Positions 16,627-24,242 of a stretch of DNA of 64,000 nucleotides are shown here, in pieces (within the stretch, counting starts at the first letter, position 1; every line of letters begins with the position of its first letter). Below the pieces are notes generated by a model that searched no databases, had not been told where the DNA came from, and saw only the letters and a program-made list of their open reading frames with translations. The translations under genes were made by a program, and so were the position numbers. This DNA is from Chryseobacterium arthrosphaerae (GTDB lineage: Bacteria; Bacteroidota; Bacteroidia; Flavobacteriales; Weeksellaceae). The DNA is taken from NCBI RefSeq assembly GCF_001684965.1, contig NZ_MAYG01000001.1, positions 3,286,001 to 3,350,000 on the forward strand. Direction: 5' to 3'.

Positions 16627-16779
16627 TTAAATTGCTATACAATATTGTCCTCTCCCCGGGCATGCCCATCCCGGACAGCAGTCAGTGTGTCTCTGACAAA
16701 TTATCTGCGGGTTACAATCAATAGCAGCTCCCTGCACATTTTTCATCTGTCCTCTTGAAAGTTTTTGTAGATTTTTCAT
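16627..16779 (-). CDS. Small cysteine-rich peptide with double-glycine-like leader (bacteriocin-like, knottin-like core)
   Basis: A 50-residue ORF. The first 18 residues (MKNLQKLSRGQMKNVQGA) fit the LSxxELxxIxGG leader used for export with proteolysis, with GA in place of GG. The predicted core starts at Ala19 and has six cysteines: C22-x5-C28-x5-C34-C35-x4-C40-x6-C47. This order and spacing fall within the inhibitor cystine-knot consensus. The leader type resembles the many small 'bacteriocin-like' peptides of Chryseobacterium. It has a private terminator, but no transporter, peptidase or modifying enzyme is next to it. The product and target are unknown. Confidence 0.72.
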   Translation of the reverse strand: MKNLQKLSRGQMKNVQGAAIDCNPQIICQRHTDCCPGWACPGRGQYCIAI

Positions 16780-17078
16780 AATGATTTTGGTTTAGTTTAA
16801 TTTCCTACTCTTAAAGATTTTCGGATACCTCTTTACTTATTTCATCAATAAGAGATTTAAATATACATATTATTATTCAAATAAACAATTGATTTCACAT
16901 AAGTTAAGAACAACTCATCCTCAAAACATGCCATTAGTTTACTATTTTTTACAATTAGCAAAAATAATTCCTCAGGGAAAACCCCATACAAAATACCGGG
17001 AAAATACGGATGTTTTTGATGTGGTATTAATAATAATTTTGTGAAGAGAAAAACGGGTAAAAACACTAAGAGAAACAA
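16780..17078. other. Intergenic stretch without a convincing gene
   Basis: A minus-strand 92-codon frame (17135-16857) begins with a hydrophobic segment and ends polar, and a one-base shift near 16860 would add about 16 coding-like codons (ending EISKEVSENL, stop near 16820). This could be a decayed gene, but I cannot support it. No TAnnTTTG promoter was found just before the cysteine-rich peptide gene. Confidence 0.25.
17034..17041 (+). promoter_or_regulatory. Possible promoter of a small ORF
   Basis: TAATTTTG with a TTTTTG run about 15 nt upstream (shorter than the 19 nt of the best promoters here), 37 nt before the ATG at 17079. Confidence 0.3.
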
Positions 17079-17234
17079 ATGATTGCAGGAGAAACACAAA
17101 CTAACCATGGGAATCAAAAAAGCGTTCTGCCGCATAGCAGGACCAATTCTTCTGCCAAAAAAACTAAGACTGAAATATCCAATTCATTTTTACGACGAAT
17201 TATTTCGCTCTTGAGAAAAGAAGAATTAATTTGA
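17079..17234 (+). CDS. Possible small basic peptide (51 residues)
   Basis: An ATG-started frame encoding a hydrophilic, Lys/Ser/Thr-rich peptide that ends in an amphipathic stretch 'NSFLRRIISLLRKEELI'. It is preceded by a possible promoter and followed 6 bp later by a strong bidirectional hairpin. No homologue is recognised and there is no clear ribosome binding site, so it may not be translated. Confidence 0.28.
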   Translation: MIAGETQTNHGNQKSVLPHSRTNSSAKKTKTEISNSFLRRIISLLRKEELI

Positions 17235-17240
17235 TTAAGA

Positions 17241-17276
17241 AAATAAACTCCGATCTCCTTCGGAGTTTATTTTTAT
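17241..17276. terminator. Bidirectional terminator
   Basis: A 13-bp perfect stem (17241-17253/17260-17272) with loop TCTCCT, flanked by A-rich and T-rich runs. On the minus strand it ends the aminopeptidase gene; on the plus strand it would end the small ORF. Confidence 0.8.
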
Positions 17277-17327
17277 TATTAGACTGCTGTATCTGCAGGT
17301 TATCGGATCAATCTAAAACGTATGTGA

Positions 17328-19823
17328 TCACTTATAGATTTCTGCTATTTTATTTAAGACAGCAATTTGTTTATTGATGCTTTCTGCGTTTTGCGGATTC
17401 TGCTTCAAAAGCTCTGTTTTTTTGGCCAACCCTTCTTTCAGCATTTGAGAAAACATCATTCTGGTTTCCGGATCTTTCAGCAACCCATCTTTTGACTGTG
17501 TTAAAACCCGGGCAACATTTTCTGTTGCGATGAGATTATCAGAGCTCATAATCCAGTTAAAGCCGTCTTCTGCAGGTTTACCCAATTCGGGATTTCTAAG
17601 TTTAACCAATGGATAGAAGGCTGCAACAGGAGCAATGTAAGGCATCTGAGAAACTACTTTATTCTTTACTACAGTAGGAAGCAGTTTAATGAGCTGACTC
17701 TGGGATACTCCGGAAAGATCGATTTTATCAGTCATCTTATCCGCTTTGGAAGGTTCTGAATCTATGATTGCTTTCAGGGAATTTATTTTTACGGCATTGG
17801 AAACCGCATTCACCCCTTTTTCAAATAAAGGAAGGTATTTTTTATTTTTCGTTTTTGCCAGGGCAGCGACGGCAGCGGCCTGCACCAATGTTTTAGGATC
17901 ATTAGCAGCTAACTTTTCCACATCGGGAGTCAGTATTTTTGCATGATCTTTATTCGTGAGATCCATCAGCTCCAAAGCTTTAATACGGATCCGGAAAAAA
18001 GGATCTTTCAGGGCAGCCTTCAGCAATTGTACTGATGCAGGATCATTCAGATGATCTTTGATTCCCGTCAATGCTTTATAACGGCTTAAAAACTCTTTAG
18101 AATGGGCAAACTGCATCAGGTTCTGCTCAGCTGATTTTTTATCGGTAATCTCAGAAAGCAATATTCCGTCTGCATTGATATTGATCAGATCAGGATTTTT
18201 TGAAACATTAAAGCTGAAAGTATTCTTAGCTTTAGCATTTACCCAGACATTATAACGTACAGGTTTTCCGTTATCATACAGGTCTATTGCCAGAGGGAAC
18301 TCAAAAGGTTTTTCCTGAGACTGGCTGATCACGAGCTCCACCTGTTTTTTTACCGGTTCAAAAGTATATGAGTAGTTTAATTTAGGATTTCCGCTTCCAT
18401 AATACCATTGATTGAAAAACCAATTCAGATCCTTACCTGAAATTTTTTCAAATGATAATCTTAATTCCTGAGCTTCTGCATTTTTATATTCATGGGTTTT
18501 CAGGAAATCGCTTATTCCTGCGAAGAAAGCTTCATCTCCTAAGTAATTTCTCAGCATATGCAGAATTCCTCCTCCTTTCTGATAGGAGACCACATCAAAA
18601 ACATTTTCCGGCGAATCATAACTGAACCTTACCAGGTCTTTATCAAAATCCGCAGGGCTATTGAGGTACCGGTTTACATTTACCATTAAATGATAATCTC
18701 CCTGATCTTTTCCGTATTTGTATTCATTCCAGAGATATTCGGAATAGTTGGCGAAAGACTCATTCAGGGTAAGGTTGCTCCAGCTTTCTGCGGTTACCAG
18801 ATCTCCGAACCAATGATGAAACAGCTCATGGGCAATATATTCCTCCCATTTGTTTTCATCGGTCAACTGTCCCGGTTTCTGCAAAACGTCAGTATTGTGA
18901 AGCGTGGCTGTTGTATTTTCCATGGCTACGCTTGTATAATCTCTTGCTGAGATCTGTGCATATTTTGCCCACGGATAGTCGTAGTTTAATTTTTTAGAGA
19001 AAAACTCCATCATTTCAGGGGTATTTCCGTAGATCTGTCTGGCATAAGGTTCATATTCCTTTTCCACATAATAATCGATCGGAATATTTCTCCACTTATC
19101 TTTTACGACCGAGTACTCTCCTACTCCCATGAAGAAAAGATAAACGGCGTGTCTTTGATTCATCACCCAATGGTCTGTTCTCAGGTTACCGGATTCTTTC
19201 CTGGATTCTTTTAAAACACCGTTGGAAAGACTTATATACTGATCCGGAACGGTCATATAAATTTCCTGGGTAGTCTTCTGATTCGGCTTATCTATCGTAG
19301 GAAACCATACAGATGAATATTCCGACTCTCCATCTGTCCAGATCTGAGGCGGATGATCCTTATCTGTCCCCTGCGCATTAATAAAATACAATCCTTTTGC
19401 CGGGCTTCCCTGTTTCTCTGCTTCATCAGGGCGGGCAGTATATTTTATATAAACCGTATAATCCTGATTTCTGTTATAGGTTTTATCCAGAGTAATTGTA
19501 AGAACATTATGGGCATAATTATACTTTAACGGAACTTTACTCCCGTTCCTATCTATTGCCACTTCGTGGATCAACATTCCTTTGGCGTCCAGTATGAGTG
19601 AATCTGACGGGTAAAAATAAGGAGAGGCGGTAAGCCATTCTTCCCCATTCATTTGTTCATTCTGATAATCAAAATTTACTTTCAGCTTCGTGTGCTTCAG
19701 CTCTGTACTTTTGACGTGAGTTGCTTTATATATTTTGTCCCTTCCTGAAGTTTCCGTTTGTGCAAAGGTTATTCCGGGTAAAAACAGGCCTGATAAGCTT
19801 ACCGATAGAATTATTTTTTTCAT
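17328..19823 (-). CDS. Secreted M1 family zinc aminopeptidase
   Basis: This 831-residue protein hydrolyses N-terminal residues from peptides. It has a signal peptide (residues 1-21, cleavage after FA-Q). The zinc site is HELFH (332-336) with Glu355 (HExxH-x18-E), and the exopeptidase motif 'VAMEN' lies upstream. The C-terminal third is a helical HEAT-like domain. Unlike E. coli PepN it is exported, and it lacks a recognisable T9SS C-terminal domain, so a periplasmic location is likely. It is a single-gene unit with a terminator at 17241-17276. Confidence 0.92.
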   Translation of the reverse strand: MKKIILSVSLSGLFLPGITFAQTETSGRDKIYKATHVKSTELKHTKLKVNFDYQNEQMNGEEWLTASPYFYPSDSLILDAKGMLIHEVAIDRNGSKVPLKYNYAHNVLTITLDKTYNRNQDYTVYIKYTARPDEAEKQGSPAKGLYFINAQGTDKDHPPQIWTDGESEYSSVWFPTIDKPNQKTTQEIYMTVPDQYISLSNGVLKESRKESGNLRTDHWVMNQRHAVYLFFMGVGEYSVVKDKWRNIPIDYYVEKEYEPYARQIYGNTPEMMEFFSKKLNYDYPWAKYAQISARDYTSVAMENTTATLHNTDVLQKPGQLTDENKWEEYIAHELFHHWFGDLVTAESWSNLTLNESFANYSEYLWNEYKYGKDQGDYHLMVNVNRYLNSPADFDKDLVRFSYDSPENVFDVVSYQKGGGILHMLRNYLGDEAFFAGISDFLKTHEYKNAEAQELRLSFEKISGKDLNWFFNQWYYGSGNPKLNYSYTFEPVKKQVELVISQSQEKPFEFPLAIDLYDNGKPVRYNVWVNAKAKNTFSFNVSKNPDLININADGILLSEITDKKSAEQNLMQFAHSKEFLSRYKALTGIKDHLNDPASVQLLKAALKDPFFRIRIKALELMDLTNKDHAKILTPDVEKLAANDPKTLVQAAAVAALAKTKNKKYLPLFEKGVNAVSNAVKINSLKAIIDSEPSKADKMTDKIDLSGVSQSQLIKLLPTVVKNKVVSQMPYIAPVAAFYPLVKLRNPELGKPAEDGFNWIMSSDNLIATENVARVLTQSKDGLLKDPETRMMFSQMLKEGLAKKTELLKQNPQNAESINKQIAVLNKIAEIYK

Positions 19824-20000
19824 ATGCCTACTATTTATGGATCAATTTCTGATAAGCAGTGGCGAATTTTCTTCCTCAACATTAACCTATTATTCTGATT
19901 CCCAAAGGCTATATCGTTTTTTTTAATAGGTAGTTCTATTGCTTTAAAAGTTACATGGGAAACAATAATTCATTTCATAAAAAATTCCGGATTCCAGGAA

Positions 20001-20060
20001 AGCAAAAAGCCACAAAAGCTAAAAACTCAAGTTATTTTTGAGTTCTCAGCTTTTGTGGCT
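20001..20060 (-). terminator. Two-tier hairpin terminator of the ompA-like gene
   Basis: A 13-bp outer stem (20008-20020/20048-20060) encloses a second 7-bp stem (20024-20030/20038-20044). On the minus strand the outer stem is followed by a T5 run (complement of 20004-20008). It lies 61 bp after the OmpA stop. Confidence 0.65.
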
Positions 20061-20121
20061 GGTATGGTTAAAGAATAACAGGAGTTGCAGAAAGTTTAAA
20101 CAAGTACCTGTTATTCAATAA

Positions 20122-20955
20122 TTATTTTTTCGGAGCAATATCCATTAACTTCATGAATTCATCCAGCTTAGGCATAATGATGATTTCCGTTCTTCTGTTT
20201 TCTGCTCTTCCTGAAACGCTCATATTTGTCGCTTTAGGATTGTATTCGGAACGTCCTCCTGCTGTAATTCTTGCAGGATCTACCCCAAACTGGGTCTGAA
20301 GAACTTTCGCTACAGAAGTACCTCTGAGTGCAGAAAGATCCCAGTTGTCTCTTGGCAGGTTGGCAGAGTTCAACGGTGCGTTATCTGTATTACCTTCAAT
20401 CAGTACAGAATACTTATCGTAATCATTGATCACTTTTGCTACTTTACCAAGCACTTCCTGAGCTGCAGGCAAGATATTATAATCTCCTGTTTTGTAAAGC
20501 ATTTTATCAGAAAGGGAGATCATTACCACACCTTTCAGTACTTTCACCTGTACATCTTCATCAGATACATTATCCAAAGATCTCTTCAGCTTGTTAGACA
20601 GGGCAAGGTTCAAACTGTCGTTCTTAGCATTGCTTGAAATCAGTTGCTTGATATAAGAATTGGAAGCATTGATTTCGCCTACCAGTTTATCAATGTTGGC
20701 AGAGCTTTTTCCTGTATTGGACAGACATGCATCAAGAGATGATTTCAAAGCATCGTGCTGAGATTTCAATAAGTTATTTTCTCCTGTCAATGCAGAATTC
20801 TGAGATTTCAGATCCTGAATTTCCCTTTGTCTTTCGCCGATATTTTCAATACACTGCTTATAGTTTGTGCTCAGCGCATCATATTGCTTCTTGCTTACAC
20901 AAGATGTCAGCCCCAGTGCCATTGCAGAAACTGCTACAATTTTTAAAATCTTCAT
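20122..20955 (-). CDS. OmpA-family peptidoglycan-binding lipoprotein
   Basis: A 277-residue lipoprotein (lipobox GLTSC, Cys19). A coiled-coil region (about 25-130) is followed by an OmpA-like domain with 'VLIEGNTDNAPL' and 'RAENRRTEIII', the peptidoglycan-binding motifs. It probably tethers the outer membrane to the cell wall. It is divergent from tilS. Confidence 0.9.
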   Translation of the reverse strand: MKILKIVAVSAMALGLTSCVSKKQYDALSTNYKQCIENIGERQREIQDLKSQNSALTGENNLLKSQHDALKSSLDACLSNTGKSSANIDKLVGEINASNSYIKQLISSNAKNDSLNLALSNKLKRSLDNVSDEDVQVKVLKGVVMISLSDKMLYKTGDYNILPAAQEVLGKVAKVINDYDKYSVLIEGNTDNAPLNSANLPRDNWDLSALRGTSVAKVLQTQFGVDPARITAGGRSEYNPKATNMSVSGRAENRRTEIIIMPKLDEFMKLMDIAPKK

Positions 20956-20977
20956 AAATAATCTTTTTTAGACCAAT

Positions 20978-20985
20978 CAAAGTTA
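20978..20985 (-). promoter_or_regulatory. Promoter -7 element of the ompA-like gene
   Basis: TAACTTTG on the minus strand, 22 nt before the ATG at 20955. Confidence 0.55.
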
Positions 20986-21011
20986 GGAAAATTCAATTGA
21001 ATTATATCGGT

Positions 21012-21019
21012 TATCTTTG
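21012..21019 (+). promoter_or_regulatory. Promoter -7 element of tilS
   Basis: TATCTTTG, 23 nt before the ATG at 21043. It lies back to back with the OmpA promoter. Confidence 0.6.
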
Positions 21020-21042
21020 CATAAAAGAAATTCTCAACGTAT

Positions 21043-22395
21043 ATGTTGAAAAAATCAAGCTTTAGTTATCAGTTAGAAAATCTTGTTCAGCAGCCTGAAA
21101 AACACACTTACCTTCTGGCGGTGAGCGGAGGGGCAGACTCTATGGTCCTGGCCTCATTATTCAACGGTTTAAGAAAGACGAAGGGCAATTCAGGATACCG
21201 GTTTGAGGTAGCTCATATCAATTACAAACTGCGTGGTAAAGATTCTGATCTGGACCAGAAAGTTGTACAGGATTTTTGTGAGAAAAATCATATAAAGTTT
21301 CATTTGTACCAGGTTTCGGAGAAGGATAACAAACCGGAAAATTCCATCCAGCTGTGGGCAAGGGAGCTTCGTTACCGTTTTTTTAAAGAAATTCAGGAAA
21401 AAGAAGACCTTAAGTTTCTGGTGACTGCCCATCATCTGAATGACCAGCTGGAAACATTTATCATCAACCTTTCCAAGGCTGCCGGCATCAATGGACTGAG
21501 CGGCATTCCTGCCAATGACAATAATATTCTCCGCCCGCTTCTGAGTTTTTCAAAAAAAGAAATCTATCAGTTTGCAGAGCAGAATCATATTGAATTCCGG
21601 GAAGATCTTTCCAATAAAAAAAGTGATTATCTGAGAAATAAGATCCGGAATGAAATTGTTCCTGCATTAATGGAGACGAATGATCATTTTCTGGAAAACT
21701 TCAAAAAGAGTTCTTCTTACCTGAACCAAACCAAGGATTTTGTACAAAAACAGATTCAGGAAATAGAAAATACGCTGAGTATTTTTAACCCTGAGCATAA
21801 AATCTTATCAAAGGAAAAGCTGGATCAGGAAAGTGGTTTCGTAAAGTTTGAAATTTTAAAGAGATACGGGTTCAATCAGGAAGAAGAAATTCCTAAAATT
21901 TTTAAAGCGGAAAACAACAGTTCTTTTTTTTCAAAAGAATACCGTTTGATCGTTAACCGTGATGAGCTGATCTTTATTAGTAAGAATGATGAACAGGATA
22001 CTGACGGGGAAATAGAACTGATTGGTCATTTTGATTTTTCTGAAAACCAAATTAACATCAATCTCGTAGATTATATTGAAAGCATTGACGAAATAAATAA
22101 GGATTTTGAATGGCATTTTGCTGCTGAAAAACTTCAATTTCCACTGCGTTTGAGAAAGCAAAAAGAGGGAGATGAGTTTTATCCAGCCGGTTTTTCGGGG
22201 AAAAAGAAGATTTCAAAATTTTTCAGGGATGAGAAATTATCTGCATTGGTAAGGGAAAAGACCTGGTTACTATGTGATTCCAGAAACCATATTTTGGGGG
22301 TCATCCCTCTTAGGCAGGATCGCAGATACCAGACAGACAGAACGACTCAAAAAAAGATAACTGTAAAGTGGACAGAAAAACAACTAATTTATTAG
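21043..22395 (+). CDS. tilS: tRNA(Ile)-lysidine synthase
   Basis: This 450-residue enzyme modifies C34 of tRNA-Ile(CAU) to lysidine, using ATP. The PP-loop SGGADS is at 28-33. The N-terminal domain also has 'AHHLNDQLETFIINL', and the C-terminal TilS domain ends with 'KKKISKFFRDEKLSALVREK' and 'GVIPLRQDRRY'. The last 28 bp overlap the start of the sigma-factor gene. A decayed second copy of the TilS C-terminus lies at 24094-24201, see there. Confidence 0.95.
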   Translation: MLKKSSFSYQLENLVQQPEKHTYLLAVSGGADSMVLASLFNGLRKTKGNSGYRFEVAHINYKLRGKDSDLDQKVVQDFCEKNHIKFHLYQVSEKDNKPENSIQLWARELRYRFFKEIQEKEDLKFLVTAHHLNDQLETFIINLSKAAGINGLSGIPANDNNILRPLLSFSKKEIYQFAEQNHIEFREDLSNKKSDYLRNKIRNEIVPALMETNDHFLENFKKSSSYLNQTKDFVQKQIQEIENTLSIFNPEHKILSKEKLDQESGFVKFEILKRYGFNQEEEIPKIFKAENNSSFFSKEYRLIVNRDELIFISKNDEQDTDGEIELIGHFDFSENQININLVDYIESIDEINKDFEWHFAAEKLQFPLRLRKQKEGDEFYPAGFSGKKKISKFFRDEKLSALVREKTWLLCDSRNHILGVIPLRQDRRYQTDRTTQKKITVKWTEKQLIY

Positions 22396-22928
22396 CTGTT
22401 GATGATTTTAAGAAAGACAGCAATATAGCTTTTGGAATTTTATACCAACAGTATTTCGGTTATACTCAAAAATTCATTCTCAAGAATAAAGGCAGTCAGG
22501 AAGATGCTGAAGATGTGTTTCAGGATGCATTACTCATTCTTTATCAAAAACTGAATGCTGACGAGTTTAAAGTTCAGACCTGTCTCGGAAATTACATTAT
22601 CGGAATTGTTAAAAACCTCTGGTTTAAAAAATTAAAGCATAAACATTTTTATATAGAATCTCCTGAGATTTACTTCTTAGAACATCAGCAGGAAATAAGT
22701 GCTGCCATTGAGAATGAAAGATATTACTGGGAAAAATTGATGGGTTATATAAAATCCATTTCTTCCCATTGCCAGAATCTGATCCATGACATTTTTATCG
22801 AAAATAAAAGTATAGAGGAAATCCAGGACAAATATCAGTATTCCAGCAGGCATAATGCCCAAAACCAAAAGTACAAATGTGTTGAACAGATTAAAAAGGC
22901 TAAAAACAATAGTATTTTTTACACCTGA
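22368..22928 (+). CDS. RNA polymerase sigma factor, ECF-like
   Basis: A 186-residue sigma-70 family protein. Region 2 resembles 'ILYQQYFGYTQKFIL' and 'GSQEDAEDVFQDALLILYQK'. A region 4-like helix-turn-helix follows near 130-170 ('QNLIHDIFIENKSIEEIQDK'). The start is GTG inside tilS, 28 bp before its stop; no in-frame ATG lies before region 2. No anti-sigma gene is adjacent. It may form a unit with the thioredoxin gene 80 bp downstream. Confidence 0.82.
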   Translation: MDRKTTNLLAVDDFKKDSNIAFGILYQQYFGYTQKFILKNKGSQEDAEDVFQDALLILYQKLNADEFKVQTCLGNYIIGIVKNLWFKKLKHKHFYIESPEIYFLEHQQEISAAIENERYYWEKLMGYIKSISSHCQNLIHDIFIENKSIEEIQDKYQYSSRHNAQNQKYKCVEQIKKAKNNSIFYT

Positions 22929-23008
22929 TAACCAATACATTACGTAAAACATTCAAATATACGGGTGATTTTTTTATTGTTCAGAGAACATAATAAGAAA
23001 AGAAATAT

Positions 23009-23968
23009 ATGTTCAAAAAAATGATATTGAGCTTTCTTATAGGAATAGGAATTTCAATGAATGCACAAAGCAAGGGTATCAATTTTCAAAAAATTGATTT
23101 GGAAGCCGCAAAAAAAATCGCAGCAAAAGAGAATAAACTGATCTTCATTGATCTGTACACCACCTGGTGCGGGCCTTGTAAGCTCATGGCGAAAAATACT
23201 TTCACAGATCCTGAAATTGGAGAAATGTTCAACAAAAATTTTGTGAATATTGCTATAGATGCAGAAAAAGAAGGCCTGAACCTCGCCAAAGAATTTAAAG
23301 TAGTCAACTATCCCTCTTTCCTATTCCTGGATCCAAAAGGGAAACTCGTTCAATATGATTTTGGATATTATAATCCTGAACAGTTTTTAGGAGTAGGAGC
23401 ATCGGTTTTGAAAAAAAAAGCGCCCCAATCCGGCAAAAACCTAGACCAGGTAAAAGGCAGAATGATAGGAGATAAAATTGATAACTTCACGGCGAAAGAT
23501 CACCTGGGCAATACATTTTCTTCATCAGAAAAAAACAAAAAACTGGTTATAGTATTTATTCGTGGACAATGGTGCCCTTATTGTAACAAATACATTGAAA
23601 CTTTACAAAATCTGGCTCCTGAACTGAAATCGAAGAATGCACAGCTTGTTATTATTTCTCCTGAAAAACCGGAATTTATAGAAAAGACACTTAGCAAAAC
23701 AAAGACAGATTATACCGTTTTATATGATGAGGGATATAAAATTGCTGAAGCATTCGATGTTCTTTATACCCCCGACAGTGAAACACTTAATTTCTACAAC
23801 TCGAAATTAAAGGACGATTTCGCTAACAGCAGATCAGATCATTCGGGAAGACTTCCTGTATCAGCCACTTTCATCATTAATGAAGGTAAAGAAATTACGT
23901 GGAGACATTTTGATACAGATTATAAAAAGAGAGCATCTGTAGAGGATATTATAAAAAATCTGAATTGA
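23009..23968 (+). CDS. Secreted two-domain thioredoxin/redoxin protein
   Basis: A 319-residue protein with a signal peptide (about 1-20). The first domain is thioredoxin-like with WCGPC (Cys54, Cys57) and cis-Pro in 'NYPSFLFLD'. The second domain (about 150-319) is AhpC/TSA-like with 'GQWCPYCNKYIETLQ' (Cys189, Cys192). The likely role is thiol-disulfide exchange or peroxide reduction in the periplasm. DsbD, encoded downstream, could supply electrons, which is an inference. Confidence 0.85.
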   Translation: MFKKMILSFLIGIGISMNAQSKGINFQKIDLEAAKKIAAKENKLIFIDLYTTWCGPCKLMAKNTFTDPEIGEMFNKNFVNIAIDAEKEGLNLAKEFKVVNYPSFLFLDPKGKLVQYDFGYYNPEQFLGVGASVLKKKAPQSGKNLDQVKGRMIGDKIDNFTAKDHLGNTFSSSEKNKKLVIVFIRGQWCPYCNKYIETLQNLAPELKSKNAQLVIISPEKPEFIEKTLSKTKTDYTVLYDEGYKIAEAFDVLYTPDSETLNFYNSKLKDDFANSRSDHSGRLPVSATFIINEGKEITWRHFDTDYKKRASVEDIIKNLN

Positions 23969-24093
23969 TTTTTTCAGAAGTTTTTACATGGTCAACGCTG
24001 TAAATCAGAAAAATTGACCCAATCAATAATCCTCTTGAATGATAGAATAAGTTACACTTCTATTGTTATTAAGACAAAAGTCGGAATATTTAA

Positions 24094-24201
24094 ACCTCAG
24101 GCTTAAAAAAGAAAGTTCCCAAGTTTTTTAGGGACGAAAAATTATCTATTTTAGCGAGGCAAAAATCTGGACAGACAGTACAGAAGATATGCAAAAGATG
24201 A
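24094..24201 (+). pseudogene. Relic of a tilS 3' end
   Basis: This frame reads TSGLKKKVPKFFRDEKLSIL and onward, matching the TilS C-terminus 'KKKISKFFRDEKLSAL' of the intact gene (22200-22270). About 13 of 21 codons encode the same residue and many differences are silent, so the copy diverged as coding DNA. Then it jumps by about 60 bp to a segment resembling the tilS end (ACAGACAG...) and stops at TGA 24199-24201. No start codon or upstream part is present. It lies 41 bp before dsbD. Confidence 0.75.
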
Positions 24202-24242
24202 GAAGACAAAATGGAGTCTCAAAATTTTTAATGAAATGAACA

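Noticed and set aside
16857..17135. 92-residue minus-strand frame before the cysteine-rich peptide gene
   Set aside because: The N-terminus is hydrophobic but there is no promoter, no family match and plus-strand frames overlap it; noted only as intergenic content.
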